Notes: generated from the sequence alone by a model not told the origin. 64,000 bases of DNA from Leptospiraceae bacterium (GCA_026418015.1 JAOACE010000016.1:1-64000); one strand, 5' to 3'; shown: positions 31,838 to 41,815, counted from the first letter of the stretch. Program-made: numbers and translations.

Positions 31838-32047
31838 ATGGCAAAAAATAAATTACATGAATTATCTAATGAAGAGTTAAACTTACAGCTTAAATCCAAG
31901 AAAGAAGAACTTTTAAAATTACGGTTTTCGTTAGGTGTTACAAGAATGCTTCAAAATCCAGCTCATTACAGAAAATTAAAAAAGGATATTGCAAGAATTC
32001 TAACAATCCTAAGAGAAAGAGAATTAAAAGAGCAAATAAAAAAATAG
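31838..32047 (+). CDS. rpmC: 50S ribosomal protein L29
   Basis: Two-helix protein by the tunnel exit, 69 residues. ELSNEELNLQLKSKKEELLKLRF and the second helix with KKDIARILTILRERE match L29. Lies 21 bp after rplP and nine before rpsQ. Confidence 0.95.
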   Translation: MAKNKLHELSNEELNLQLKSKKEELLKLRFSLGVTRMLQNPAHYRKLKKDIARILTILRERELKEQIKK

Positions 32048-32056
32048 GGTATTGAT

Positions 32057-32329
32057 ATGACAGAAGTGAAAAAAAAGAAAAATTTAAAAATTGTTCAAGG
32101 TAAAGTTATATCAGACAAAATGAATAAAACAAGAGTTGTATTAATAGAAAAAAATGTTTTGCACCCATTGTATAAAAAGGTGATAAAACGTTCCAGAAAA
32201 ATCAAAATGCATGATGAAAATAATGAAACAAAAGTCGGCGATATAGTTCAAGCAATAGAAACTAGACCATTATCTAAAGAAAAACGCCATACATTATACA
32301 AAATAATTTCTAGAGGAGAAGAGCAATGA
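32057..32329 (+). CDS. rpsQ: 30S ribosomal protein S17
   Basis: Early-assembly 30S protein, 90 residues. The OB-fold blocks [35 protein letters not shown] and [19 protein letters not shown] are clear. Stop overlaps rplN start in ATGA. Confidence 0.97.
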   Translation: MTEVKKKKNLKIVQGKVISDKMNKTRVVLIEKNVLHPLYKKVIKRSRKIKMHDENNETKVGDIVQAIETRPLSKEKRHTLYKIISRGEEQ

Positions 32330-32718
32330 TTCAAGAACAAACCATATTGAACGTAGCAGATAATACCGGAGCTAAAAAAGTAATGTGTATTAGAGTGCTC
32401 GGTAGTTCAAAGAAAAAATATGCAGGAGTTGGCGATATTATTGTTGTTGCAGTAAAAGAAGCACTACCAGAATATGGTTTAAAGGACTCAAGAGGAAAGA
32501 AAGTTCATAATAAAGCAGTTCAAAAAGCAGTAATTGTAAGAACTAAAAAGGAAATCAAAAGACCAGATGGTTCTATTATTAGGTTTGATGACAATGCCTG
32601 TGCTTTAATAGATGAAAAAATGAATCCCAAAGGAACAAGAATTTTTGGCCCAGTGGCACGTGAGCTAAGAGATAAAGACTTTAAGAAGATTATTTCATTA
32701 GCACCAGAAGTTGTGTAA
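32326..32718 (+). CDS. rplN: 50S ribosomal protein L14, with small insertion
   Basis: Intersubunit bridge protein, 130 residues, starting [20 protein letters not shown]. Compared with E. coli L14, about eight extra residues are present between KEALP and VIVRTKK (near residues 50-62, including [10 protein letters not shown]). The [13 protein letters not shown] and [13 protein letters not shown] blocks are normal. ATG 32326 overlaps rpsQ. Confidence 0.97.
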   Translation: MIQEQTILNVADNTGAKKVMCIRVLGSSKKKYAGVGDIIVVAVKEALPEYGLKDSRGKKVHNKAVQKAVIVRTKKEIKRPDGSIIRFDDNACALIDEKMNPKGTRIFGPVARELRDKDFKKIISLAPEVV

Positions 32719-32728
32719 GAGGTAAAAA

Positions 32729-33118
32729 ATGGATAGAAGAAGGTTACAAAAATTAGCAAGAGAAAACCCAAAGTTATACAATAAATTAAAGCATAAAAAA
32801 ACAAAACTAAAAGTGAATGACGAAGTAATTGTCATTACTGGAAAACACAAAGGTAAAAGAGGAAAAATTCTTTATATAGATCGATTGAGAGATAGAGTCA
32901 TTGTTCAAGGTGTGAATAAAATTAAAAAATATGTAAGACCAACACAAGAGAATCCACAAGGTGGTATTATAGAAGTGGAAGCACCAATTCATATTTCTAA
33001 CGTAATGTTTTATGATCCAAAATCTAAGAGTGGTGTACGTATAGGTTATAAGTTTGAAGATGATAAAAAAATTCGCATAGCTCGTGGTAAAAAAGGTGGA
33101 AATCGAGAAATCGACTGA
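32729..33118 (+). CDS. rplX: 50S ribosomal protein L24, N-terminally extended
   Basis: Assembly-initiating 50S protein with a KOW motif ([20 protein letters not shown]). It has 129 residues, against about 104 in E. coli. Roughly 23 extra basic residues ([20 protein letters not shown]) precede the canonical start. AGAGGT lies before ATG 32729, supporting the long form. Confidence 0.96.
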   Translation: MDRRRLQKLARENPKLYNKLKHKKTKLKVNDEVIVITGKHKGKRGKILYIDRLRDRVIVQGVNKIKKYVRPTQENPQGGIIEVEAPIHISNVMFYDPKSKSGVRIGYKFEDDKKIRIARGKKGGNREID

Positions 33119-33128
33119 GGAGTAAAGT

Positions 33129-33671
33129 ATGCCAGTATTAAAAGATATATATATTAACGAAGTTGTACCAAAGCTAAAAGAAAAATATAACTATAAAAAT
33201 ATCATGCAAGTACCAAGAATAGAAAAAGTAACTTTAAACATAGGTATTGGTAATGCACCATCTAACCCAAAATTATTAGAATCTGCAATGGAAGAATTAG
33301 CGTTGATTACAGGACAAAGACCTGTAAAAACAAAGGCAAAAAAATCAATTGCAGCATTTAAAATAAGAGAGGGTATGAATATAGGTTGTATGGTTACATT
33401 GAGAAGAGATAGAATGTGGGAATTTCTATATAAACTAATCAAAGTAGCATTACCTCGTGTTCGCGACTTTCGTGGGCTTAGTCCACGTTCTTTCGATGGA
33501 AGAGGAAATTATAATTTCTCTATAAAAGAGCAGATCATTTTCCCAGAAATTAACATCGATAAAGTAGATTTTTATCATGGAATGAATATTACAATCACAA
33601 CAACTGCAAAAACAGATGAAGAAGCAAGAACTCTATTAGAATATCTAGGGTTCCCATTGAAAAAAGATTAA
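33129..33671 (+). CDS. rplE: 50S ribosomal protein L5
   Basis: Binds 5S rRNA and contacts the P-site tRNA; 180 residues. Diagnostic blocks are [37 protein letters not shown] and [21 protein letters not shown]. Spc cluster order is preserved. Confidence 0.98.
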   Translation: MPVLKDIYINEVVPKLKEKYNYKNIMQVPRIEKVTLNIGIGNAPSNPKLLESAMEELALITGQRPVKTKAKKSIAAFKIREGMNIGCMVTLRRDRMWEFLYKLIKVALPRVRDFRGLSPRSFDGRGNYNFSIKEQIIFPEINIDKVDFYHGMNITITTTAKTDEEARTLLEYLGFPLKKD

Positions 33672-33683
33672 TGGAGGATAGTA

Positions 33684-33869
33684 ATGGCAAGAAAAGCAAT
33701 GATGGAAAAAGCGAAACGAAAACCTAAATTTAAAGTAAGACAAAAAAATCGCTGTCCATTTTGTGGAAGACCAAGAGGGTATTTAAGAAAATTTGGAATG
33801 TGTAGAATTTGTTTTAGGAAAAAAGCTGGTTTTGGAGAAATTCCAGGTGTAATCAAAGCTTCTTGGTAA
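33684..33869 (+). CDS. rpsZ: 30S ribosomal protein S14, zinc-binding type (S14 type Z)
   Basis: A 61-residue S14 of the short zinc form. Two Cys-x2-Cys knuckles are visible, [11 protein letters not shown] and CRICF, which bind one zinc. The zinc-free long S14 is not present here. GGAGG precedes ATG 33684. Often annotated rpsN. Confidence 0.97.
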   Translation: MARKAMMEKAKRKPKFKVRQKNRCPFCGRPRGYLRKFGMCRICFRKKAGFGEIPGVIKASW

Positions 33870-33891
33870 TCATAATTTAAAGGAGAAATAT

Positions 33892-34287
33892 ATGGCAATA
33901 TCTGACCCAATAGCAGACATGTTAACAAGAATTAGAAATGCGCAAATGGCAAAACACGAACAAGTACAAGTACAATACTCAAGAATTAAAGAAGAAATTT
34001 TAAAAATTTTAAAAAATAGTGGCTTTATATCAGATTATCAAGTGTTAAGAGATGGAAACAAAGCTGATATTATCATAAAATTAAAATATTATAACAATAA
34101 ACCAGTAATAGCTGGATTGGAACGGGTATCAAAACCAGGAAGAAGAATTTATATAAAAGCAGATGAAATTCATCCTGTTATGAATAATAGAGGATTAGCA
34201 ATCGTTTCTACTTCGAAAGGAATAATGCCAGCTATGAAAGCTAAAAAATTAGGTATTGGTGGAGAGGTTATCTTAAAAGTTTGGTAA
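33892..34287 (+). CDS. rpsH: 30S ribosomal protein S8
   Basis: Primary 16S rRNA-binding protein and, in E. coli, repressor of the spc operon. The 131 residues start SDPIADMLTRIRNAQMA and end with RGLAIVSTSKGIMPAMKA and GGEVILKVW. AAAGGAG precedes the start. Confidence 0.98.
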   Translation: MAISDPIADMLTRIRNAQMAKHEQVQVQYSRIKEEILKILKNSGFISDYQVLRDGNKADIIIKLKYYNNKPVIAGLERVSKPGRRIYIKADEIHPVMNNRGLAIVSTSKGIMPAMKAKKLGIGGEVILKVW

Positions 34288-34308
34288 TCTGTATAAACGA
34301 GGTGAAAT

Positions 34309-34851
34309 ATGTCAAGGATAGGAAAATTACCCATTGAAATACCCAAAGGTGTAGAAGTAAAAATCAACAACGATATAGTAACAATCAAAGGTCCATTAGG
34401 ACAATTAAGTCAAAAAATCCCAACAGATATTCAAGTAAAAATAGAAAATAATCTTATTAAAGTCGAACGAAAAAATGATCTAAAACAAACAAAAGCTCTA
34501 CATGGTTTGATTAGATCGCTACTTAAAAATCATATAATTGGTGTAACGACAGGATGGACAAAAAAGCTTCAATTAGTTGGAGTTGGGTTTAGAGCAAACT
34601 TAAAAGGAAATACGTTAGTATTATCGTTAGGATTTTCTCATGATGTAAATTTTGATTTACCTAGTGATGTAAAAGCAAAAGTTGACCAACAAGTAAAAAT
34701 AGAGTTAACAGGAATAGATAAACAAAAAGTTGGACAAGTTGCAGCAGTAATTAGAGGTTTAAAACCACCAGAACCTTACAAAGGTAAAGGAATACGTTAC
34801 GAAGACGAAGAAATTATAAGAAAAGCTGGAAAAACTGGTAAAGGTAAATAA
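34309..34851 (+). CDS. rplF: 50S ribosomal protein L6
   Basis: Near the sarcin-ricin loop; 180 residues. The start SRIGKLPIEIPKGVEV and the C-terminal GLKPPEPYKGKGIRYEDE are diagnostic for L6. Confidence 0.98.
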   Translation: MSRIGKLPIEIPKGVEVKINNDIVTIKGPLGQLSQKIPTDIQVKIENNLIKVERKNDLKQTKALHGLIRSLLKNHIIGVTTGWTKKLQLVGVGFRANLKGNTLVLSLGFSHDVNFDLPSDVKAKVDQQVKIELTGIDKQKVGQVAAVIRGLKPPEPYKGKGIRYEDEEIIRKAGKTGKGK

Positions 34852-34869
34852 TTCATTTAGGGTGTGATT

Positions 34870-35244
34870 ATGAATAGACTAAAACAAAAGTATGAGCGAT
34901 TGGAAAGAAGAAAAAAAAGAGTAAAATTTAGTACAATATCCAAGGATCCAGAAAGAAAAAGGTTAATAATCCTTAAAACAAATCGTTATTTATATGCTCA
35001 AATTGTGGATAATCAAACTGGTAAAACATTGATCAGTGTAGGTACATTCAGCAAAGAATTAGGTCTACCAGATGCAGAAAATAAAAAAAATCTAGATGCG
35101 GCAAAAAAGTTAGGACAATACATAGCAAAATTAGCCTTAGAGAAAGGTATTAATAAAGTATATTTAGACAGAAGAGGAAAAAAATATACTGGTAGAATAG
35201 CAGCATTCGCAGATGCAGCGAGAGAAGCAGGATTACAATTTTAA
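34870..35244 (+). CDS. rplR: 50S ribosomal protein L18
   Basis: Binds 5S rRNA with L5; 124 residues. KYERLERRKKRVKF begins the basic N-terminus, and YLDRRGKKYTGRIAAFADAAREAG ends the protein. ATG 34870 is chosen because AGGG lies seven bases before it; an in-frame GTG at 34864 would put the ribosome site too close. Confidence 0.97.
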   Translation: MNRLKQKYERLERRKKRVKFSTISKDPERKRLIILKTNRYLYAQIVDNQTGKTLISVGTFSKELGLPDAENKKNLDAAKKLGQYIAKLALEKGINKVYLDRRGKKYTGRIAAFADAAREAGLQF

Positions 35245-35254
35245 GGGGTAAGTT

Positions 35255-35764
35255 ATGATAATAAAAGAACAACCAGAGCAATCCATAGAAAAAGTTGTAA
35301 AGATCAATCGAGTCACAAAAGTAGTTCGTGGTGGTAGAAGGTTTTCCTTCAATGCCTTAGCAGTAGCAGGAAATGGAAACGGAAAAGTAGGAATTGGTTT
35401 TGGTAAAGCAAAAGAAGTACCAGAAGCGATTCGAAAAGCAATTGAGCAAGCGAAAAAAAACATGGTACAGGTTTCTATTACCCCGCGAAAAACTATCCCA
35501 CATGAAATCATGGCTGAATTTAAAGCAACAAAAGTTTGGATGAAGCCCGCAACCCCTGGTACAGGAATTATTGCAGGAGAATCAGTTAAAGCTGTTTTAG
35601 AAGCAGCTGGAATCCATGATGTCTTAACAAAAGTAATTGGTTCTAAAAATTATTTAAATGTTGTTAAAGCAACATTATTAGCATTACAACAATTAGAAAC
35701 TCCTATTGAATCTGCAAAAAAGCGTGGGATTACATTACACCAATTATTTGGAAATAATGATTGA
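35255..35764 (+). CDS. rpsE: 30S ribosomal protein S5
   Basis: Decoding-accuracy protein; 169 residues. The double-stranded RNA-binding segment [21 protein letters not shown] and the block [20 protein letters not shown] are intact, as is [24 protein letters not shown] precedes the start. Confidence 0.98.
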   Translation: MIIKEQPEQSIEKVVKINRVTKVVRGGRRFSFNALAVAGNGNGKVGIGFGKAKEVPEAIRKAIEQAKKNMVQVSITPRKTIPHEIMAEFKATKVWMKPATPGTGIIAGESVKAVLEAAGIHDVLTKVIGSKNYLNVVKATLLALQQLETPIESAKKRGITLHQLFGNND

Positions 35765-35779
35765 TTTTAGGAGACGACA

Positions 35780-35995
35780 ATGTCAGTTTTAAAATTAAAG
35801 GATCAAGGTGTGAAGAAAATTAAAATAACCTTAAAAAAAAGTTTGATAGGGAAAATCCCAACTCATAGAGCAACTGTAAAAGCGTTAGGTTTACGAAAAA
35901 TCGGAAAAAGTAGAATCATAGACATGTCCAATAATGCCCTTGTTGGAATGGTAAAACAAGTAGAATATATGTTAGATATAGAGGTGATAGAATGA
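35780..35995 (+). CDS. rpmD: 50S ribosomal protein L30
   Basis: A 71-residue L30; KKIKITLKKSLIGKIPTHRATVKALGLRK is the signature. The bacterial form is usually about 60 residues, so a few extra residues lie at the N-terminus. Its stop overlaps the rplO start in ATGA. Confidence 0.94.
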   Translation: MSVLKLKDQGVKKIKITLKKSLIGKIPTHRATVKALGLRKIGKSRIIDMSNNALVGMVKQVEYMLDIEVIE

Positions 35996-36513
35996 AATCG
36001 AACGAATTTTTAAAATTATCATCCATTAAACCTAAAAAAGAAAAGAAAAAAACCAAAAGACCTGTTGCTTTTATTGAATTAAAACCCTATCCCAATTCGA
36101 AGAAAAAGAAAGTAAGAGTAGGTAGGGGAGAAGGATCTGGAGCAGGTAAGACTTCTGGTAGGGGACAAAAAGGTCAAAAATCAAGAACAGGTTACTCTAA
36201 AAAAATTGGGTTCGAAGGCGGTCAAATGCCTTTATATAAAAGAATCCCAAAACGTGGTTTTAAAAACCCCTTTAAAAAAGAATTCAAAATCATCAATTTA
36301 TTTATGTTAGAAAAAAAAGGATTACAAGGGGATATTACAATTCAGACCTTAGTAGAGAATAAGTTAATCAAAGATTCTAATGTTCAAGTAAAATTATTAG
36401 GAACGGGAGAAATTTCTAAACCTATCAATATACAAGTACATGCTGCTTCTAAAAACGCTATTGAAAAAATAGAAGCAAAAGGTGGAAAAGTAGAAATTAT
36501 CCAAGAAAAATAA
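35992..36513 (+). CDS. rplO: 50S ribosomal protein L15, N-terminally extended
   Basis: Late-assembly 50S protein of 173 residues. The RNA-binding glycine-rich part [20 protein letters not shown] begins near residue 43, about two dozen residues later than in E. coli; the added segment is Lys/Pro-rich ([15 protein letters not shown]). The C-terminal globular part is normal. Coupled to rpmD and one base before secY. Confidence 0.96.
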   Translation: MKSNEFLKLSSIKPKKEKKKTKRPVAFIELKPYPNSKKKKVRVGRGEGSGAGKTSGRGQKGQKSRTGYSKKIGFEGGQMPLYKRIPKRGFKNPFKKEFKIINLFMLEKKGLQGDITIQTLVENKLIKDSNVQVKLLGTGEISKPINIQVHAASKNAIEKIEAKGGKVEIIQEK

Positions 36514-36514
36514 T

Positions 36515-37876
36515 ATGAGCACATTACTAACAATTTTTCGTATCGAAGATTTAAGAAAAAAGATATTTTATACATTAGGTTTATTAGTCGTTTATCGATT
36601 TGGATCCTTTATTACAATTCCTGGTGTGGATCCAATCGCAGTGGCAAATGCTAAACCAAGAGGCCAAAGTATTCTTGATGTGGTAGATATATTCTCTGGT
36701 GGAGCGTTATTTAAACTGTCAATATTTTCGCTTGGTATAATGCCCTATATTTCTTCTTCTATCATAATGAGTTTATTAACAGTAATTATTCCACAGTTGG
36801 CACAATTACAAAGAGAAGGCGAATATGGAAGAAGAAAAATTAATCAATATACCAGATTAGGAACAGTTGTACTCTGCGCTATACAATCTTTATTTATTTT
36901 ATTGTGGGCTGTGGATCAAACTAGTAGAGATGGTATGCCATTAGTAGCCGAAGTTATGCCAAGAGGATTATTCTATGTAGTTGGTATGATTGCAATAACC
37001 ACAGGTACCCTTGTTTTAATGTGGATGGGTGAACAAATTACAGAACGTGGAATTGGTAATGGTGTTTCTTTAATTATATTTGCAGGAATTATAGCGCGAT
37101 TACCAACAAATATAATTAAAATGATTCAAGATACATCAGTAAAGTTTTTTGATATATTTATTTTATTTATTTTATTTATCATTTTGATTGCATTGACTGT
37201 AATATTATCTCAGGGAGTAAGAAAGATTCCTCTTCAATATGGAAAGAGAATTCAAGGTAGAAGAATGGTTCAAGCTCAAAGTCAGAGTTTACAGTTTAAG
37301 TTAAATTCGGCTAACGTTATGCCAATCATTTTCGCTTCTTCTTTACTACTTTTTCCTCAAACAGTTTTTGGAATGTTAGGAAACCAAGCGCAAGCATGGA
37401 TTGGTTGGCAAATTCTACAACAATGGTTAAATCCATTTGCTCCAACGATTTGGCAACAATTACCCTATTATATTATCTATTCATCTTTGATAATTTTCTT
37501 TGCTTATTTCTATACAGCTATATATATCAATCCACAAGAATTAGCAGAAAACTTAAAAAAATATGGTGGTTATATTCCAGGTATTAGACCGGGAGCACAA
37601 ACCAAAGAATATTTAGAGCGGCTATTAAATAGGATTATATTACCAGGAGCAATTTTTCTATCTGGACTTGCAATAGCACCTTATTTGATCATAAACTTAA
37701 TGGATTTAAAAGCAAACCAAAATATACAAGGCTTAGCATATACATTTGGTGGGACATCACTACTCATTATGGTTGGGGTTGCACTCGATACATTAAAGCA
37801 AATCGAAGCTCAACTTATAATGAGGAATTATCAAGGATTTATGAAAAAAGGAAAACTTAAAGGAAGGATAAGATGA
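36515..37876 (+). CDS. secY: Preprotein translocase subunit SecY
   Basis: Channel of the Sec translocon, 453 residues with about ten membrane spans. Visible blocks are the plug region after [12 protein letters not shown], the first cytosolic stretch [16 protein letters not shown], the cytosolic loop [16 protein letters not shown] and the loop [16 protein letters not shown]. Overlaps adk by four bases (ATGA). The partner secE is at 11547. Confidence 0.98.
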   Translation: MSTLLTIFRIEDLRKKIFYTLGLLVVYRFGSFITIPGVDPIAVANAKPRGQSILDVVDIFSGGALFKLSIFSLGIMPYISSSIIMSLLTVIIPQLAQLQREGEYGRRKINQYTRLGTVVLCAIQSLFILLWAVDQTSRDGMPLVAEVMPRGLFYVVGMIAITTGTLVLMWMGEQITERGIGNGVSLIIFAGIIARLPTNIIKMIQDTSVKFFDIFILFILFIILIALTVILSQGVRKIPLQYGKRIQGRRMVQAQSQSLQFKLNSANVMPIIFASSLLLFPQTVFGMLGNQAQAWIGWQILQQWLNPFAPTIWQQLPYYIIYSSLIIFFAYFYTAIYINPQELAENLKKYGGYIPGIRPGAQTKEYLERLLNRIILPGAIFLSGLAIAPYLIINLMDLKANQNIQGLAYTFGGTSLLIMVGVALDTLKQIEAQLIMRNYQGFMKKGKLKGRIR

Positions 37877-38439
37877 ATATCATTGTTTTTATGGGTCCAC
37901 CAGGCGCAGGTAAGGGTACACAGGCTAAAAGAATTTGCGAAACATTAAGCATTCCTCAGATTTCTACTGGGGATATTTTGCGAAAATCCATCCAAGATGG
38001 AACAGAATTAGGAAAATTAGCGAAAAGTTACATCGATAAAGGAGAACTAGTTCCAGATTCTGTGGTAGTAGGTATAGTTGCAGAAAGAATCAAACAAGAT
38101 GATTGTAAAAATGGCTTTCTTTTAGATGGGTTCCCTAGAACCATTAACCAAGCAGAAGAATTAGAGAAATTGTTAGACTCCCACAATAAAAAAATCAATG
38201 TAGTGATAAACCTAGATGTTCCGGAAGAAGAATTGGTACAACGTTTATTGAATCGTGCTAAGATAGAGAATCGAACAGACGATACAGAACCGGTAATAAG
38301 AAATCGTATGAAGACATATTTTGATCAGACATATCCATTGATTCAATATTATCAAAAAAAAGGGTTATTAAAAAACATCAATGGAACTGGAACAATCGAA
38401 GAAATAACTTCTAGAATTATGCAGGTTATTAAAAATTAA
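37873..38439 (+). CDS. adk: Adenylate kinase (short-LID type)
   Basis: Catalyses 2 ADP to ATP plus AMP. The 188 residues have the P-loop [14 protein letters not shown], the AMP-binding [10 protein letters not shown] and the [13 protein letters not shown] motif. The LID is short ([16 protein letters not shown]), without the zinc-binding insertion of the long form. Coupled to secY, as in many bacteria. Confidence 0.98.
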   Translation: MNIIVFMGPPGAGKGTQAKRICETLSIPQISTGDILRKSIQDGTELGKLAKSYIDKGELVPDSVVVGIVAERIKQDDCKNGFLLDGFPRTINQAEELEKLLDSHNKKINVVINLDVPEEELVQRLLNRAKIENRTDDTEPVIRNRMKTYFDQTYPLIQYYQKKGLLKNINGTGTIEEITSRIMQVIKN

Positions 38440-38481
38440 GATGACAGAAACAAACATTTAAAAAAACTGGATCATTACAAT

Positions 38482-38700
38482 ATGCCAAAAGAAGAACCAA
38501 TAGTAGTAGAAGGAAAAGTAATCGAGAATCTACCAAATGCAATGTTTAGAGTAGAGTTGGACAATGGTCATAAAGTATTGGCACATATTTCTGGAAAAAT
38601 GAGAATGCACTATATAAGAATTCTTCCAGGTGATAGAGTAAAAGTAGAACTATCGCCTTACGATTTAACACGAGGTAGAATAACTTTTCGTGTAAAGTAA
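38482..38700 (+). CDS. infA: Translation initiation factor IF-1
   Basis: Blocks the A site during initiation. The 72-residue OB-fold contains [42 protein letters not shown] and [10 protein letters not shown]. Standard place between adk and rpmJ. Confidence 0.98.
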   Translation: MPKEEPIVVEGKVIENLPNAMFRVELDNGHKVLAHISGKMRMHYIRILPGDRVKVELSPYDLTRGRITFRVK

Positions 38701-38730
38701 AATATTATACAACTAATAGAGAGGACGAAT

Positions 38731-38844
38731 ATGAAAGTTCGAGCATCTGTAAAAAGAATTTGTAATCATTGTAAAATAATTCGAAGAAAAGGGGTTGTTA
38801 GAGTAATTTGTAAAAACCCAAAACATAAACAAAGACAAGGATAA
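38731..38844 (+). CDS. rpmJ: 50S ribosomal protein L36
   Basis: A 37-codon gene. The peptide begins [19 protein letters not shown] and ends in KHKQRQG. It has the Cys-x2-Cys...Cys...His zinc ribbon of the zinc form (C11, C14, C27, H32). GAGAGGAC precedes ATG 38731, and rpsM follows 14 bp later. Confidence 0.96.
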   Translation: MKVRASVKRICNHCKIIRRKGVVRVICKNPKHKQRQG

Positions 38845-38858
38845 AATTGGAGTAAAGT

Positions 38859-39227
38859 ATGGCAAGAATTGCTGGTGTAGATTTACCTAAGGAAAAACGA
38901 GCAGAAATAGGGCTTACCTATATATTTGGAATTGGTCGTTCAAGAGCACAAAAAATTTTGGATACGCTAAAGATTGATAGAAACAAAAAAATAAAAGATT
39001 TAACAGATCAAGAAATTGCTGCAATAAAAGATTTTATCGAAAAAAACTATCGTGTAGAAGGTGATCTTCGTACAGAAATAAGTTTAAACATAAAACGTTT
39101 GATTGAAATTGGTTGTTATAGAGGTTTACGTCATAGAATGGGCTTACCTGTAAGAGGTCAAAGAACTAGAACAAATGCACGAACACGAAAAGGTGCTAGA
39201 AAAACTGTACCTAACAAGAAAAAATAA
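38859..39227 (+). CDS. rpsM: 30S ribosomal protein S13
   Basis: 30S head protein contacting the P-site tRNA; 122 residues. [20 protein letters not shown] begins it and [18 protein letters not shown] is near the end. Start of the alpha cluster. Confidence 0.98.
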   Translation: MARIAGVDLPKEKRAEIGLTYIFGIGRSRAQKILDTLKIDRNKKIKDLTDQEIAAIKDFIEKNYRVEGDLRTEISLNIKRLIEIGCYRGLRHRMGLPVRGQRTRTNARTRKGARKTVPNKKK

Positions 39228-39238
39228 GGAGATCATTA

Positions 39239-39610
39239 ATGGCTACTAAGAAAAAGGAAAAGCGTAATGTACCTGTTGGAAGAATTTATATAAATGCAAC
39301 TTATAACAATACAATCGTTACAGTAACAGACGAACAAGGAAATGTAATTTGTTGGGCAAGTGCAGGTCAATCTTTTAAAGGAACAAGAAAATCTACTCCA
39401 TATGCTGCACAATTAACTGCAAAAGAAGCAATACAAAAAGCAAAAGAATTTGGATTACGGGAGGCTGATGTATTCGTTAAAGGACCTGGATTAGGTCGCG
39501 AATCAGCGATTAAGGCAATCGCTTCCGAAGGTATAAAAATCAGGTTAATTAAAGATATAACTCCTATACCCCATAATGGATGTAGACCACCTAAAAAACG
39601 AAGAGTATAA
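39239..39610 (+). CDS. rpsK: 30S ribosomal protein S11
   Basis: 30S platform protein, 123 residues. [35 protein letters not shown] and [15 protein letters not shown] are diagnostic. The next gene is rpoA; rpsD, usual between them, is missing. Confidence 0.98.
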   Translation: MATKKKEKRNVPVGRIYINATYNNTIVTVTDEQGNVICWASAGQSFKGTRKSTPYAAQLTAKEAIQKAKEFGLREADVFVKGPGLGRESAIKAIASEGIKIRLIKDITPIPHNGCRPPKKRRV

Positions 39611-39629
39611 ACATTAGAGGGGATTCAAA

Positions 39630-40625
39630 ATGCGAGTTTTATTAAAACCCATCAAAAAACCAAAAGAATTAATTTACGAAACCATAGAAAGTCAACCCAA
39701 TTACGGAAAATTTATAGCACAACCTTTCGAAAAAGGATTTGCAACTACCATAGGAAATGCACTTAGAAGAACTTTACTTTCTTCCATCGAAGGAAGTGCA
39801 ATTACAGCAATAAAAATAGAAGGTGTAGAGCATGAATTTACTTCTATTCCTGGTGTATTAGAAGATGTATCAAGAATTATTCTAAACTTAAAAAAGGTTC
39901 GTTTAGTTTACGAAACAGAACATAAAGATGAGCCAAAAGTAATTCATATAGAGAAACGAGGTGCAGGCATATTTACTGCTGGTGATTTGGCAATTGATTC
40001 TTCAATTCAAATTTTAAATCCTGAATTAGTTATAGCAACATTAAACGAAGATGCAGAGCTAATTATGGATTTACAAATTGAGTATGGAAGAGGATATGTA
40101 TCTGCGGAGGCATTCAAAAAAAATATAGAAGAAATTGGCACAATACCCATCGATGCGTTGTTTTCGCCTATTCAAAAAGTAAACTTTACAGTAGAAGAGT
40201 TAAGTAAAGGAACAAGAAATGAATACGAAAAGCTCATCATAGAAATTTGGACAGATTCTTCGATTAAACCGGAAGATGCATTAGGTCAATCTGCAAAAAT
40301 ATTAAAAGATCAACTTTCTGTATTTATTAATTTCGAAGAATCAGTAGATCAAAAAGAAGAAGACACTGAACTGCCAGAGATAGAAGAAGGCTTAAAACAA
40401 AATTTAGAACGTCATGTCGAAGAGTTAGAATTCTCTGTAAGAACATTATCACTATTAAAATCATTAGAAATAGAATATGTAATTGATTTAGTAAAAAAAC
40501 AAGAGGATGAATTTCAAAAATCAAAACATTATTCTCAGGAATGCATTGAAGAAATAAAAGAAAAATTAAGAAATTTAAATTTAGAATTAGGAATGAAAGA
40601 TATACCCTTTATTCGAGAAACATAA
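39630..40625 (+). CDS. rpoA: DNA-directed RNA polymerase subunit alpha
   Basis: Dimeric scaffold of RNA polymerase, 331 residues. The N-terminal domain has [21 protein letters not shown] and [17 protein letters not shown]. The C-terminal domain (from about 265) contains [20 protein letters not shown] and a divergent helix-hairpin, probably binding UP elements and activators. AGAGGGG precedes the start. Confidence 0.98.
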   Translation: MRVLLKPIKKPKELIYETIESQPNYGKFIAQPFEKGFATTIGNALRRTLLSSIEGSAITAIKIEGVEHEFTSIPGVLEDVSRIILNLKKVRLVYETEHKDEPKVIHIEKRGAGIFTAGDLAIDSSIQILNPELVIATLNEDAELIMDLQIEYGRGYVSAEAFKKNIEEIGTIPIDALFSPIQKVNFTVEELSKGTRNEYEKLIIEIWTDSSIKPEDALGQSAKILKDQLSVFINFEESVDQKEEDTELPEIEEGLKQNLERHVEELEFSVRTLSLLKSLEIEYVIDLVKKQEDEFQKSKHYSQECIEEIKEKLRNLNLELGMKDIPFIRET

Positions 40626-40646
40626 TTTTTTTACGAGAGGATACCA

Positions 40647-41219
40647 ATGAAAAAAGGTAATAAAACTAAAAAACTTAACAGAGTAACATCTCATAGGAAA
40701 GCTATGTTAAGAAACATGGCTACTAGTTTATTAGAACATGAGCAAATCATCACAACAAGGGCAAAAGCAAAGGTATTAAAATCATTTGTAGAGCATTTAA
40801 TAACTAGGGCTAAATATAATTTAGACGAAAATTTACCACCAGAAAAAAAATTGCACAACAAAAGATATGTAATGAGGTTTATTAAAAACAGAAAAATTGT
40901 AGTAAAACTTTTCGAAGATATTGCAAAACGAAATGCAAACAGAAATGGTGGCTATACAAGAATTATTCATTTACCAGAAAGAAAAAGCGATAGTGCTCAA
41001 ATGTCTATTATCGAGCTCGTAGAAAAACAAAAATTAAAACGAATCCCAAGAAGAGAATTGAAAAAACAAAAAGAATTACAAGAAAAAGAAGCATTAGAAA
41101 CGTTAGCGCGTAAAAAAGAAAAGAAAGAATCTGACGTTACTCAAGTTAAGAAAAAACAAGATAAATGGTATCATAAGTTTAGGTTTGGAAAGAAGAAAGA
41201 AGAAGAAAAATCAGAATAA
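40647..41219 (+). CDS. rplQ: 50S ribosomal protein L17 with charged C-terminal tail
   Basis: Last gene of the ribosomal block, 190 residues against roughly 120 for a standard L17. The first 115 residues are canonical (TSHRKAMLRNMATSLLEHEQI, NGGYTRIIHLPERKSDSAQMS). From about 125 a Lys/Glu-rich helical tail follows, with little sequence conservation expected. A strong bidirectional terminator lies 4 bp beyond the stop. Confidence 0.96.
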   Translation: MKKGNKTKKLNRVTSHRKAMLRNMATSLLEHEQIITTRAKAKVLKSFVEHLITRAKYNLDENLPPEKKLHNKRYVMRFIKNRKIVVKLFEDIAKRNANRNGGYTRIIHLPERKSDSAQMSIIELVEKQKLKRIPRRELKKQKELQEKEALETLARKKEKKESDVTQVKKKQDKWYHKFRFGKKKEEEKSE

Positions 41220-41222
41220 TCT

Positions 41223-41250
41223 AAAAAAAGGCGCATTTCGCGCTTTTTTT
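41223..41250. terminator. Bidirectional terminator closing the ribosomal block
   Basis: A hairpin with GC core GCGC/GCGC around ATTTC is flanked by an A run on the left and a T run on the right. It can serve rplQ on the plus strand and the convergent Rrf2 gene on the minus strand. Confidence 0.8.
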
Positions 41251-41670
41251 TTATATATAATACATAAGAAAATCTTTGTTATTTTCCATCTTATTCATGA
41301 ATTCGATAAGATTAATCGATAGCATATCTTTAATCTTGAGGTCAATCTCTTTCCAGAATAAACCAGCATCTCCTTGAACAATGTCACTTTTAGAATCAAT
41401 TATACTTAATGATCCTTCTAAACATTCTAATATTTCGTACAGAGTTATATTTTCTGGTGGTTTTGCCAACCTATAACCACCTTCTGCACCTCTAATACTT
41501 TTTACGAAGCCACATTTTCTTAAACTATTGATAATCTGTTCAAGGTATTTTATGGGTATATTTTGCCTTACCGAAATCTCTTTCGATTTAATCAAAGTAT
41601 TAGAATTATAATACTTAGCAAGATCGATCATAATCTTAATTCCATATCTACCTTTGCTTGTGATTTTCAT
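41251..41670 (-). CDS. Rrf2-family transcriptional regulator without cluster cysteines
   Basis: A winged-helix regulator of 139 residues. KITSKGRYGIKIMIDLAKYY starts it, and IPIKYLEQIINSLRKCGFV plus SIRGAEGGYRLAKPP form the HTH and wing. The three-Cys cluster-binding segment of IscR/NsrR-type members is absent: after the wing (residues near 85-110) no Cys triplet is seen, so it is unlikely to bind an Fe-S cluster and is more CymR-like. ATG 41670 replaces a TTG at 41679. It is divergent from bamA, with a palindrome at 41724-41739 and a TATACA -10 on the minus strand (41692-41697) in between. Confidence 0.85.
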   Translation of the reverse strand: MKITSKGRYGIKIMIDLAKYYNSNTLIKSKEISVRQNIPIKYLEQIINSLRKCGFVKSIRGAEGGYRLAKPPENITLYEILECLEGSLSIIDSKSDIVQGDAGLFWKEIDLKIKDMLSINLIEFMNKMENNKDFLMYYI

Positions 41671-41723
41671 TAATACCAAAAAAATATGATTTGTATAGTT
41701 TTAAAGTAAATAAATTTAAAACA

Positions 41724-41739
41724 TTGTGATGCTTCACAA
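41724..41739. promoter_or_regulatory. Inverted repeat TTGTGA-N4-TCACAA between rrf2 and bamA
   Basis: TTGTGA (41724-41729) and TCACAA (41734-41739) are perfect inverted arms around TGCT. The site lies between the divergent Rrf2 gene and bamA, just upstream of a possible minus-strand -10 (TATACA, 41692-41697). The arms resemble CRP half-sites, but the spacer is four, not six. An Rrf2 autoregulatory operator is the simplest guess. Confidence 0.45.
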
Positions 41740-41815
41740 CAAACGAATTATTTTATAGTTGCATCTAAAAGTATTGAATAAATCGTGTATAAGAAAATTT
41801 AGGAATAAAATTAAA

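Noticed and set aside
41724-41739. CRP binding site
   Set aside because: Arms match CRP half-sites but the spacer is four bases instead of six, and no CRP gene is seen here.
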